A stretch of DNA of 64,000 bases from Aselliscus stoliczkanus (Eukaryota; Chordata; Mammalia; Chiroptera; Hipposideridae). Shown one piece after another: positions 1 through 11,110 of this stretch (position 1 is its first letter; each line of letters starts with the position of its first letter). Under the pieces are notes generated by a model. The model had not been told where the DNA came from. It saw nothing but the letters and a program-made list of their open reading frames with translations, and searched no databases. A program made the translations under genes and the position numbers. The stretch spans positions 72,711,478-72,775,477 of the forward strand of contig CM066738.1 in the NCBI GenBank assembly GCA_033961575.1, given 5' to 3'.

Positions 1-154
1 CTAGTGTGTGTGTGATGCATGTGTGGTGTGAGGTGTGTGTGGTGTTTATATGTAGTGTAGTGCAGTGTGCATTTTGTGGTGTGTGTATGTGGTGTGGTGT
101 GTGTGTATATGGTATGTAATGTGTAGTGTGGTGTGGTGTGGTGTGGTGTGGGGG

Positions 155-190
<36 letters not shown>

Positions 191-240
191 TGTGTGGTGT
201 CTGTGTGGCACCTGTATATGCCTGTGCATGCACACACACA
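1..240. repeat. TG-rich simple repeat / GTGTG minisatellite
   Basis: The first 240 bases are almost entirely G and T. A degenerate GTGTGG pattern leads into pentamers of GTGTG around 127-150. A clean (GT) run covers about 157-189, followed by decaying TG and CA units. The short open frames that read through it are low-complexity (Cys-Val or Thr-His repeats) and are not genes. Confidence 0.95.
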
Positions 241-3200
241 TCTTCATTGACCCATCCTCCTGCAACTCAGCTTGGGCAGCGTGCCACAGCAGAGCAACAT
301 GTAAGGGTTGCCCAGAGGTGATCTGCAACACTTAGGATAGGAAAAGAAGAAACAAAAGAGTGCAGGAACGGGCTGGGTAGCCAAGAAAATGCCGATAAAT
401 GGAGGAAATGGAGAGGATTAAAGTAAGTCTTTCAACATTGAGTATTCTCCTAGGCCATTTTAAAGTTCTCCAAAATCATGATAACTTAATTCCTGTGTCA
501 ATAACGATTTCACATACTTTTTGTCTAGAGGCAGAAAAAAGGGCACAGCAAAGTTTCCTCCCACAGGGCAAAAATCTTGCAGTTTTAGTCCTTAGGTGAC
601 TTAACTGACAGCATGAAAGGGATGGCTTGAAGCTATTCGAATCTTTGTCCTCGCTGATCAGCCAATTGTGTAGGAAAAAAAGATAATTTCTTAATCTCTC
701 CATAAAAGAGAGTCTTATTTCCTGCCTATTTCCTAAAGTTTCTCTCCTTTTCCTCCTCTCCCTCCTTCTCCCTCTGTCTTTCTTAGTGTCTCCCAATTCT
801 GGGGATGGCTCTTGGCCTACACAGATGGCATTTACTGACTTTATCTCAAAAACTTTTTTGCCTTCCAATTTTTTCACAAGTTTATGCCTCTGGGCAGCCA
901 CCTTGTTTTGCAAGTGTCACTTCAGTTTCTACTTGCGCTAAGTTACAGGTGGATTTCCCATGTCCTGGCTGTAAAAGAAAACCAATCTGTTGGAAGATAG
1001 ATTCACTGATTTGTCCATAATAATAAAGGAAAAATAGTGTCATTGTATCTATTGGAGACATAGACTATGAAATTACTGTACTTGTGATCACTAGGAAAAT
1101 CACAAAAGTTGAAGTCCTTAGAAAGTATTTGGAAGACATCCTGGCTTGAAGATGCCTGTGGTGTTGGGAAGGCAGATATATGAACCAAACCAAGTTTTTA
1201 TTTGCTTGGATGAGGTCTGTTTACCCTGATCATGTGAAGTCTGGACCAGCAATCCCAATGATTTTGACTTCCCCTTCACTGTTTCTCTGCATTTGGGCAA
1301 GAAAGGCATTCAAATGGGCCAGTTTGCTCATGACACATGCAGGACAGAGATCTCTTGGGTAACAAATGCTTGAAATTTCTGATTATACAAATAACAGAGC
1401 TAATCACACTTCAGATTTATTTGTGAAGACACATTAAACCCAGTTTTATACACCAATATTTACAATATTTATGGGGCCCAGAAGAGTGAATGTATTTTCA
1501 GAAAGTGCTTCACGTAATCAGTTTATGTCCATATGGAAAGCTCTAGGGCAGCCCATAAATGATGCTAACGCAATCTACTTGGTGCCTTTCCCCCATGTCT
1601 TCCCTCCCATTCTCTCCTTTCTTTCCTCATTACCACTACTGTTTCCCCAGTTTAATGATAAGAGAGAGGGTTGAAGAGGAACTGGTGGGTGGGTGGCCCT
1701 CAGGATTTTCCATTCCCTTCTCCTTGCCTTTCTTCCTTCAAGAGGAGCAAACATTAGAAGGGATGAAAGAGTTTCCATCTCATATGAGATCCAAATACAT
1801 AGTGTTCTAACTTGCTTCCTGAGTATCAATAGGGATTTTTTTGTTTCCAAGTTACAGAAACCCCATTCCCAATGTGTTAAACATTATATGAATTTTTTTG
1901 GCTCCTATATTTGCACAGTATAGAAGTAGGGTGTCTTTAGGGTATCTCCAGTGGTCCAATTTTATAAACCAGGACACGTTTCTTTTCTTCGTTTTGCTCC
2001 ACGTTCTACATTATCAGCTTTATTTCAAAGTTGTCTTACCTCATGGTAACAAAATGGCTGCCAAAGCCATTGAAGTGGCTACATACCTACCTCTCCGTGG
2101 AGAAAGAGAGAGGTTGATGGGTAGGAAGAGAAGAGAGTGTGCATACATATATACTCAAGTAAGTTTTTCTTTTTCTTCTCTCTCTCTCTTTGGTCAAAAC
2201 CATGGAAATAAATGCCAGGCACCTTTCTGATTGGATAAGCTTAGGTTTTATACCTGTTCTGAATGAAGTGCTATGCCTAGGGAATGTCAGGTGCTAATTG
2301 GATTATGTCAACAGGATCTATTCCTGGAACTAAGGGAGTATGGGGGTGAGTAGAGAAGGCAAAGTGGTTCAAATAACATGCTCTACTTAACATGGAAGGG
2401 ATTTCTACTATCCCCTCCTTATTCTGTATCATAAACTCTGTTTCATCTCCCTCATCATGTGTGAGAACGCACTTATCTGGACTGTACACAGTATTAAGAT
2501 TGGCATATATTGGTTTTATGAAATCAGCAACCTCTATTGTTGATTATTTTGAGTTGTGTCCATAGCGTGTCCATGTCTCATTGAGGGCAGTTCCATGTCT
2601 GATACTTTAGGTGTCCTTCTGAAAGGATTGAAGATAGTGCTTCACTTGATCACTGCTGTGGTAATTTCTTCCTGGAAAAGAATTGGTACCGTGGGAGTGA
2701 AGTTATTTAGGATCTGGTAGGTGGGTAAAGCTGTATGTGCCAAGTATTGGAAGCAACTGAATTAATTATTCTTTTCTGGAGTTTCTGCTTGAGAACTGGA
2801 CCATTGGCAGAGCAAAGGCTCTTTAGACAGTGCGCTTCTACAGTCTGAACCGGATATTTCATCACCTCTCTTCCTCCTTCCTCTTCCATTACTTTCTTTT
2901 TTGCACCAGAGAAGAGAAGGAAATCAATCCACTGGCACTTCTACACTCAAACAGGTTGGGGTGGGAAACTTGAAAGTGAACCAGGGACTGCATCTACTTC
3001 CTGCTAGGAAGAACAGAGGGTGAGACAAATTCTAGGACTAAAGCAAAAAGAAAACACACATTCTCATTATTAGGTTATTTATACCAGTTTTCTAATGAAG
3101 CAAATGGTTAGGTTAAATGTCAGGTTAAATTCCCACAACTATTGTGGGGGTGATAGTAGTGGTGTGAAAGTACTTGAAAAGAGAAGTGCCTGTCAAGTGC

Positions 3201-4377
3201 TAGTGATATTAACTGCTGGGTTGTCAAATGGCTAGGTGAACACTAGGTCTTGCCTGCTGATATGAGATAGTCTTAACATTCCCTAGCAGTAAGGGAAGGG
3301 GGTTGAATTGCATAACATTGATTTCTGACCCTCATTTTCTACCATCTCCACTAATGAAAACTTAGAAGAGAAGCAGGGCATTGGCACATGCTTTTCCACT
3401 TGGTGAGCAAAAAGAGACTGTAGGGAGGCTAGTAGCTACACCTGCAGTTAAATCACAAGCTCACATTATCTCCATGGCAACTTCTGGAAGGCCCAGGGTT
3501 CATGTGCTAGTGCAGGGCAGGTTATTTCAGGTGAAGAGCGTTAGGGGCCTTCAAGCGTGCCAGACTCCTCATATTTTGCAAGTGAAGACAGGAGCAGGCA
3601 GACTTGGGTTTGAGTCTCTTAGTTCTAGGAGTTCCATTTGTTCTAATACAAATGTTTGGATTCCTTTCTCAGCTGATTTATGTCTTTCAATATGTCCCTT
3701 GCCAAATGACTCTTCCTGGAGCTATATTCATATATTTAATCGCTTGTGCTAGTTTGAAGCAATTCTGTTTCTCTAAGGTGAGTTTGGCTATCTCTGTTCT
3801 TCTCTATTATGAGTTGTTTATACAGTTGAACTATCAAAGGCAATCTTCTTACTGAAATGTTAATAAGAGGTACTTTATTTTTGACCTTCCCATCTGTCCT
3901 TGACCACTGCCTTTTCTTCTCTGGTTTCCATTGCATCACTTGGCTCCCTTTAAATTTTCTCCATCATCTTAACCTCCATAGCCCACTTCATTGGATTGAT
4001 CAACGGAGTGCCCACTAGTCAGGCACAGGCTCCAAACCCTTGCCATCCCAGATAAGGCTAGTGGAAGATTTCTCCTGTAATTAGCTTTGCATAGAGGATC
4101 CTCACAGGTGAAGGAAAAGCAGAGGCTCCTTACTCACTCCACTTGTTTCCTCCTTTCTCTCCCACGGTTTGGTACCCTTTCCCCTAGATTCTTGTCCTTT
4201 CCGCACTTTCCTCCATTATGGTCTTGCTTCCCTTTACTTGAGCACAGCAACTTTGCCCCTAACTGTCTGGCAGTAAGTGTGCCTTAGAGGAAAGCACAAA
4301 CCTTCCCTTCAGAAGGCCTTCCCTAGGCAACATCCTGGCTCCCTAGTGGCTTTGGGGTGAAGGGTACTGAGATATAC
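241..4377. other. Unique non-coding DNA, no gene recognised
   Basis: No exon series, LTR, LINE or SINE could be identified by eye. A CT-rich stretch lies at about 740-785 and another short one near 2170-2195. Open frames here are at most about 145 codons and match no family I know. Old, diverged repeats could be hidden. Confidence 0.5.
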
Positions 4378-4867
4378 TGTCCCAAGATATTCCACTTTGG
4401 CTTAAAGATTATTTTTGAGCTAAAGGCAATTGAGAATCAGCAGATGCAGAAAGCTCTTTAATTTCCCCTAACTCCTCAAAAATATAAATTTTCTATTTTG
4501 TAAAAGAAATTCCATTTATAAAGATATCTCAGAGAGCTACTTCCCTAAGACAACTCTGATCACTTGAGAGACTCACCTGCATAACAGATAACCTTGATTT
4601 ACCATACATTTCATCCCCTCCCCTGCCCATAACTTGCCTCCCCCACCAGAAGCCCAAACCCTCTTTTCCTTTGTTTAGCCTAGGATGGTATATAACCCTC
4701 AATATCTGGCTGCCTCCTTAAGTCTCATTTCTTTGTGCAAGTCCCACACATAAGTATCTATTTAAACTATTTTTTCCTCTTATTAATTTGTCTTTAGTGA
4801 GTTTGGTACTCAGGTCCCAGCTGTTGAACCTAGGAGGGTAGAAGAAAAAAGATTTTCCTGTCTTACA
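4378..4867 (+). mobile_element. Solitary endogenous retrovirus LTR
   Basis: The block starts TGTCCC and ends CTTACA, giving the TG...CA termini of a retroviral LTR. It carries a TATA-like GGTATATAA near 4685, followed by the CTGCCTCC...TCTCATTTCTTTG segment typical of the region around the start of R in class I or class III LTRs. No internal retroviral sequence flanks it, so it looks like a solo LTR left by recombination. I cannot name the family. No clear target-site duplication is visible, consistent with age. Confidence 0.6.
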
Positions 4868-6864
4868 GTGGACATAGAAATGCATTCTGAACTGGCATTC
4901 TTGAAGATGTCAATCTTATATGCAAATTATAAATATTTTACTTCTAGTGTTATTTCAAAAATGTTATTTTATGTACATGTGACTAAAGCTCCCATCCTTA
5001 AGACTGGTCTATGTTTACATTAAGAGGTGAGCTGTTACTGCCATCTCCAGGCTTCTTCCATATTCCATCTCAGACAAGGGTTATGTTGAATATTCCAGAT
5101 TTGGCAAGAACTCAAGCTTTAGTGAAGATTCCATCATAGATTCCATGTGTTATGGCCAGTGGCTTCCCCTCAGCCTACCCCTTACTTTCTTATCCATGGT
5201 CAAAACGGTCGTAATGTTAATGGTATCCATGAGGCTTTCCTTTTCTGTTCAAGTTAGTCTATGTCTTTTTTTCCTGCTTGCTGAAGGGGGCATTGGAAAT
5301 GTATTAGGAGAAGATGTGAAATGTAATTCTGCTAAGGTTAGAGAAATCCTGACTGAGTTGTAGTGAGAAAACAGCTTGTTAAACACCAGCCGAGGCAGAG
5401 GGTTTCGTCTCATTGGAACTCTACTTATTCAATGCTTGAACAGCTCTATTAACAGCAGGAACCTGGGAGTGTCTCTGGATACAAAAGGCAAGCATGGTAG
5501 ATGTTAAACTGGCATTCATTTATGAGAATCCATTTTGGGTACTTTTCTGATTTCTCTCCTGGGAAGAGCTTGTTGGTGGCATCTTTGAGTTAGAGACAGT
5601 CATATTTCAGACACTTACATGTCTTGCTTAGAGGGAAAATAGGCCAGATTTGAAAATCAAGTTGAGATTCCTGTCATAGACCTAAAAAAAAGAAAAAAAA
5701 ATTCACAAAAAGAAAAAAGAGAATGATTTCTTTTTTGTTGTTGTTTTGTTTTTAGCTGAGAAAAATGTCATGTGTATTTGATCCACATTTCAAAGGACCG
5801 AGTGCAACCACAGGATGCATACATCCGTCAGTGGAAGAGTATCGCAGTCAACAAATTAATACAGACCATGTCTACCTTCTCTCCATTTTGCCATTCTTGT
5901 GCCTGCTATTGATTGATATACCTCAGGGAGGAGATTCCTCTGACTCAGACATATGCAAGTTCCTAAAGAAAATGCCAGCTTTAAGAGGGAATAGAGGAAA
6001 TAGCAACAGCAGCAAAAAATCACTAATCTTTCATTTATAAGCACTGCTGAACATCTGGAGAGCATGCAGCTCCTTTAACCTCTGGAGTGCAGGAACAAAT
6101 GAGCACCAAAGGGCAGCCCATGCTAATGTGGTGCCATTAATTTGAATACAATGGAGGGCCCTATAATAAAGTCCTTCAGAGCCATCTGGGTGTTGCTTTG
6201 CACCTTGCCTGGCTCCGTTGGGCACTGGAGGTACTGCTTAATGGGAGAGGCAAATTTTTGGAGGTTGAACAGTGAAGATATCCTTAAAGAGCAACACTAA
6301 GTTACTAAGTTCAAAAGAAAAGCATATAATAGCTGAAATGAAAAAAAGTCAAACAATTCATAAGAAAAATATGTTTTGATCCATGATCCATGGGAGTGTT
6401 AATTGAAATTTGCATTTACATCTATTCCTCACCCAGCATTTGTAGCATTTTAAACCAAATGTCAGTGTGTTGTGGAAGAATAGAAGGAACAATAGCATCA
6501 TGAACATTTAATGTGAAATTCATATTTAGGGGGAGGTCATAAGGTCTGGAATTTAGTTAGACTTGTGTAACTTTTTCTATCACCTTCAGTGCCCTATGGG
6601 CACACCATCTGAAGACTCTTTAACTCCATTAAGAAAAACAGAAATGGAGATTATAATATAAGTTTTCTTTTCCTCCTCTTGGTGGTCTCATGGGATAACA
6701 TAAACATGCGGGGGAGTTGCTATGTATAGAAGCCTGAAATAAACAATTGATGTATAAATTAATGTTGTGCAGCAGTTGTAGCAGTGGCTCCAGGTTTGGA
6801 AATAGGGAAATATTTCTAAACATGCCTTTTCTTTCTATCAAGAAAGATTTCCCAACACTTTCCT
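4868..6864. other. Unique non-coding DNA; A-rich patch
   Basis: No gene or clear repeat seen. An A-rich then T-rich patch lies at 5682-5755. The part at about 6090-6470 is repeat-free and contains homeodomain-like ATTAATTTG and TTAATTGAAATTTGCAT motifs, so it is a candidate conserved non-coding element. Confidence 0.45.
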
Positions 6865-6869
6865 AAAGC

Positions 6870-7060
6870 AGACATGGCACACTGGCCGAGGGCCAATCTG
6901 GCCCACAGACTGGATTGGTTGGCTCATGTGGGGTTTTGAAATTTTTTGATGTGGTTGCTAATATTGATAAAAATATCCAAATTTTGATTTATCTTAAAAA
7001 TGGAAAAATCTAGTGATGCCCTCAACCTGACAAGGCAAAAGTCAGCTGGAGAGGAGCTTG
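6870..7060. mobile_element. Probable old hAT-type DNA transposon fragment
   Basis: The segment with GGCACACTGGCC, GGGCCAATCTGGCCCACAGA and the following AT-rich part resembles non-autonomous hAT elements common in mammals. Termini and 8-bp duplication were not resolved, so family and orientation are uncertain. Confidence 0.4.
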
Positions 7061-7193
7061 GATAGAACCCCTGGATTCGGTATTCTTTCTCTGGTTGCTA
7101 TGCTCATCTGGGTTTGTGTATAGACATTTGAGTTTGAACTGCTTGTCTAGAAGAAGCTATTGAAAGTGTTTTTCAAAATATGGAGGAGCATAC

Positions 7194-7633
7194 TGTATTA
7201 ATCAGGGTTCTCCAGAAACAATAAGATGTATATGAATCAATCGACCACTCACTCAATCAATCATATGTCTTTTAAGGAACTGGCTCACATGATTATAGAG
7301 GCTGAGAATTCCAGACCCAGTAGTGCTGATGGTGTAAGTTACAATCCAAGTTCAAGTCCAAAGGCAGAAAACCAATGTCCCCACTGGAAGTCAGTCAGGC
7401 AGAGAGCAGGAATTCTTTTGTACTCAGTTTTTTATTCTATTCAGACTTTCAAATGAGTCTAGGAGGCTTGCCCACATTGGGAGGGCAAATTGCTTTATCA
7501 TTCTATGGATCCAAATGTTAGTCTCATCCAGAAACACCTTCACAGACACAAGACACACCCAGAAATAATGTTTAACCAAATATCTCTGCACTTACAGGCC
7601 CAGTCAAGTTGACACATGAAATGAACCACCACA
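7194..7633 (-). mobile_element. MaLR/ERVL-type LTR, minus strand
   Basis: The left edge TGTATTAATCAGGGTTCTCC is the reverse complement of the typical MaLR-like LTR end (...CTGACTAATACA). The interior follows the family pattern: GGAACTGGCTCACATGATTA, AGGCTTGCCCACATTGGG, and CAAGTTGACACATGAAAT near the right edge. It ends ACCACA. Length of about 440 bp suits a complete solo LTR. Exact subfamily is not assigned. Confidence 0.7.
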
Positions 7634-9260
7634 CACTCTAATAAACTTTCAGCTTGGATGACTGCAAGGCAGATCCCCTAGGTGTTTGTCAATAATTGGC
7701 CCTAACAAGGCCACTTGGTTGGGAAAACCTCTCCAGAAGACCGCCGTCTAGTGTGAAGTAGGAGAGCTGGAAAAAAAGTTTTAAGTAGGGCAGGTCTCAG
7801 ATAAAGAAAACACCTGCAGACTGAATGTACTTGTTAATTTCTTTCTCAAAGTTCTCTGGATACAGTAAGCCCATTGATAGGTTCTATGACTTTAAGTAAA
7901 ACAACATGTAACAAAACAAATTTTCCCATAAGCTAATTGATACAAATAAGACTTAAGTTCCTACAGCATTTCATCAACATGATAATGAAATGACATGGAA
8001 ATGACATTATTCGAGGACCTGCTGTACCTTCTCTTTTGATGTGATAAAGAGCTATGAAACAGGTCTGAAAGTCTATGTACACCTGTGAAATCAGGATGGC
8101 CACACAGCAAGGTCTATAATGCTCGACTCACAAGGATCCTGAATAAGGGACTGGGCATGGGAATCCAGCCCAGGATATAGGTGCAGATTCCAGGAGTAGC
8201 ACCATCCAGAATCTTTCCATGGAAATGCTGGTGAAAACAGAGGCTGCCATTTTGGGGCATGCTATCCATACTGGCTAAGGCTCCCTGGGTGCTGGAGGGA
8301 TTTAAAACAAGGTGAGAAGGAACAAAACATAGCATCTGTTTCTTAAAAATGATGAGAATCATAGAATATTGGTCCAACATCTTTGAGACAGTGAAAATCA
8401 ATTTTTACTCAAAGGCAAATTTAAAGGCATGGTAGTAACTCCTATCTCCATTCACTGTGAATGAGTTGGAAGTGGATATGTCAGTGGAATAATTACTTTT
8501 CATCAAAAGCCTGATGAAAAGCATGAAATGAAGGAGCCACATACACAATGCTCTGTCCTATGAAATATAAGAATAATATTCGTATATGTAGGTTTAGTTT
8601 TCTTTTTTTGACTACTGTTTAAGCATTACTGAAGCCAGTTTCTTTTTCTTCCTTTTATGAAAATCATTTGAAATGAATGACCACTTGGTGGCTGATTTCC
8701 ATCAGCATTATTCTGTTGTTTGATGCAGATCTTAATATTCTTGCCCTGTTTGCTTTTTGCAGGTGTTCCTGCCTGCTTAGCCCCTTGCTGGGCTGTGGGC
8801 ATTCCTAGCAGGGCTAAGAAAGAACTAGAACAGCCGTTCCACTGTCTCTCATTGAGAACTCCCTCTCCAGGGTCCTTGCCTACCCCCTGCCCTTCAGATG
8901 GAGAGGCCAACCTGTCCAAGTGGGCATGAGTGGTCATGATTTAAGCAGTGCCAAGTGCTCGGCTCTCCACTGGGAGCAGAGTTCTCTGCCTCGTAGCATT
9001 CCTGGCCATCTGGGCTGGGAGACGGAGACCACCGTGGCACCAGAATAACCTTGGCCAGTGCTTCCAAAACTTCTGCTTCAGGAATTGCCATGCCCAACAT
9101 CGTGGCATGTGACACCAGGAGCACATAACACCGTGTGACCTGGAGGGGTTTTGTCCTATTCTCTCATCTGCACTGCCCCTCTCTTCTAGACCTGTTCCCA
9201 CTCTCACTTAACTTTCTGCCTCCTAAACCTGCAGACTGACAAGGATGTGGGGCTGCACTG

Positions 9261-9262
<2 letters not shown>
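7634..9262. other. Unique non-coding DNA
   Basis: No repeat or gene recognised. The GC-richer part at 8740-9240 has several overlapping open frames of 70-103 codons on both strands. None shows a recognisable domain, splice structure or start context. Confidence 0.45.

Positions 9263-9306
<44 letters not shown>
9263..9306. repeat. (AC)n microsatellite
   Basis: About 22 uninterrupted AC units; likely polymorphic. Confidence 0.97.
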
Positions 9307-9308
<2 letters not shown>

Positions 9309-9771
9309 GCCTACTTCCTTCATAAGAGGGAAAGCGCTCCCACAATAACAAGTGAGGCTCTAATCCACTGTGAACAAGGGGAGCAAGGGGCAGAAGTCTC
9401 AAGGGGAGGAATGCTCTGGTGTTTATTCTGCTCAGCCAGAAGTTTCAATATATATGTTCTCAGTTTCCGTTACTCTCTTTTTCTTCATGAGCAAGTTTCC
9501 TCTTTAAATCTCTTTGCCAGCATCGTAACCACACACAGTTAGCTATCACCCCCAAAGACTCCATCCATCACTTAACATAGTTTCTTTATTTATTTCACAT
9601 TAAATGTGGTGGTCTTTCATGGTCTTTCAGGTTGAGCAGATGGATCCTTAAGGCTACAAAGATTTTCTTTTTTTTTTTTTTTAAATGTGTGTGTTGAAGG
9701 GCAGGGGGGCACATGATTTATTCTCTCCTACCACAACCCTAGTCCAAGGTACTGGATTTGTCACTGGGGTG

Positions 9772-10505
9772 TGCAATAGCCTTCTAACTTGTCTTCCTGC
9801 TTTGACTTTGTCTTCTTCAATCTGTTATTCATGTAGCAGCCAAAGTGATCTTTCAAAAATGCAAGTCTTATCTTTCCCTTCATTTAACTGAACAAATATT
9901 TATTGAGCACCTACTATGTGCCAGGGACTGTTCCAGGTGCTAGGAATATTGTGGTGAATGAGATAGATAAAGACCCTACCCTATCTCATTATGGGACTTT
10001 CATTTTAATGGCTCCCACAGCTGTTGGGGTAAAGTCACAAGCCTTAAAATGATTGATTACAAGGCCACGCCTGATCCGGGCTTTGCCCAAATCCCCAGCT
10101 TCATCTTGCACTTGTCTTTTCAGCCCACTCTGCCTTCTGCCACACTACAATACACCAAGGTCCTCTCCCCTCAGGACCTCTATGTAGGCTGCTGGCTTTC
10201 CCCCATCCTGTCACCTAGTTCATTGTCACATGTCTTTCACATCTCAACTCACTGCCCTTTCCTCAGTGATATCTTCTCTGGCTCTTCCAATCTAAATGAA
10301 TTTTGCCCTTAGATATGCTTTCTCTTATCATTCTTCCCTTTTCTTTCACAACACAATGTATTCAATGATACATATACTATATGACTGATGTCTGCCTTCC
10401 CCACTAGACTGCAAACCTCTGGCAGGTAGGAATCTAATCTGTTTTATATTTTGTTATATCAGCTTTTAAGTAGTGTTTAACAAACATTTGGAGAATGAAT
10501 GAATG
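9772..10505 (+). mobile_element. L2 LINE 3' portion
   Basis: Plus-strand L2 3' sequence is recognisable in two parts. The first is about 9772-9880, with the CAGCCAAAGTGATCTTTCAAAAATG motif region. The second is about 10000-10505, running through ACAAGGCCACGCCTGATCCGG and CCCCACTAGACTGCAAACC to the terminal GAATGAATGAATGAG tail. An inverted L2 fragment separates the two parts. It is ancient and non-coding. Confidence 0.75.
9884..9998 (-). mobile_element. Inverted L2 fragment inside L2
   Basis: AACAAATATTTATTGAGCAC followed by CTACTATGTGCCAGG and GGTGCTAGGAATA is the standard antisense signature of L2. It lies in opposite orientation within the flanking L2 copy, so it inserted later or the locus was rearranged. 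Confidence 0.65.
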
Positions 10506-10599
10506 AGAAAAGTGGAAAGTACATACAACTAAAAAAGGCTTTATAGATATATCCTAGAAACATTTAGGTTTTTACAGAATTCCTCAATTTTTAATCTGT

Positions 10600-10649
10600 C
10601 TTTCTCCTCCTTCTCCTCCTCCTCTTCCTCCTCCTCCTCCTCTTCCACA
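10600..10649. repeat. CTCCTT pyrimidine simple repeat
   Basis: Imperfect CTC/CTT triplets just before the retroviral LTR copy. Confidence 0.85.
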
Positions 10650-10699
10650 GAGAAAGGTTTATCCAAAATTATATTCTATGGCTGTCAAGTATGAGAAGT

Positions 10700-11110
10700 G
10701 TCTGAGGTTTTATGTACTTGCAAGCTAACAAGTCAGCTAGTTATAGTTTCAAGGATTCTCACAGAAGTCATGAGCCTCCTTGGTCAGAGACAATGGATTT
10801 TATTACTCACAGACAAGCAAGCAGCATGAGCATCATTATATTTGTGTCAGTTCCCCTTGCCTCCCTCTCTGCCCCACCCATGTCCCTTAGGAATGATGGC
10901 GATGGATTCTTGAGCCTAGGGAACTTGAATCTTTGACAGTGGAAAAGTGCATGCCTGCCCTTTGCACCAGAGGAAAATATTAAGTACATCTAACTGCCTT
11001 TTGTTTTGGAAGAAGACACTCTATTTTCCAAGGCTGTTTGCTTTATAAACACCCTGGCAGATAGTCTGGGATGAAAGCGTTTACTGTATCACTCACAAGA
11101 GGTGTAGAAA
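10700..11110 (-). mobile_element. ERV LTR, copy A (3' side of minus-strand provirus)
   Basis: This segment matches 15112-15850 once an inserted MLT1 LTR is removed. Shared landmarks are GCAAG.TAACAAGT.AGCTA, CC(T)(T/A)GGTCAGAGA, GCAAGCAG(C/T)(A/G)TGAGCATCA, GTCAGTT(C)CCCTTGCC, TTCCAAGGCT.TT(G)CTTTATAAA and the closing ATGAAA stretch. Two diverged copies flanking about 4 kb with a protease remnant identify a pair of LTRs. Divergence is high, so the provirus is old. Exact ends are approximate. Confidence 0.65.

Noticed and set aside
126..335. Open frames through the TG repeat
   Set aside because: Low-complexity Cys-Val and Thr-His translation of a simple repeat.
476..913. 145-codon minus-strand frame
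   Set aside because: The Arg/Glu/Lys-rich middle is the translation of a CT-rich tract; there is no domain, no splice context and no recognisable homologue.
3381..3752. 123-codon plus-strand frame
   Set aside because: No recognised motif or family; length is within what chance gives in 64 kb on six frames.
8626..9207. Cluster of minus-strand frames as a possible exon
   Set aside because: They overlap in different phases, have no clear splice sites or conserved motif, and lie next to an AC microsatellite.
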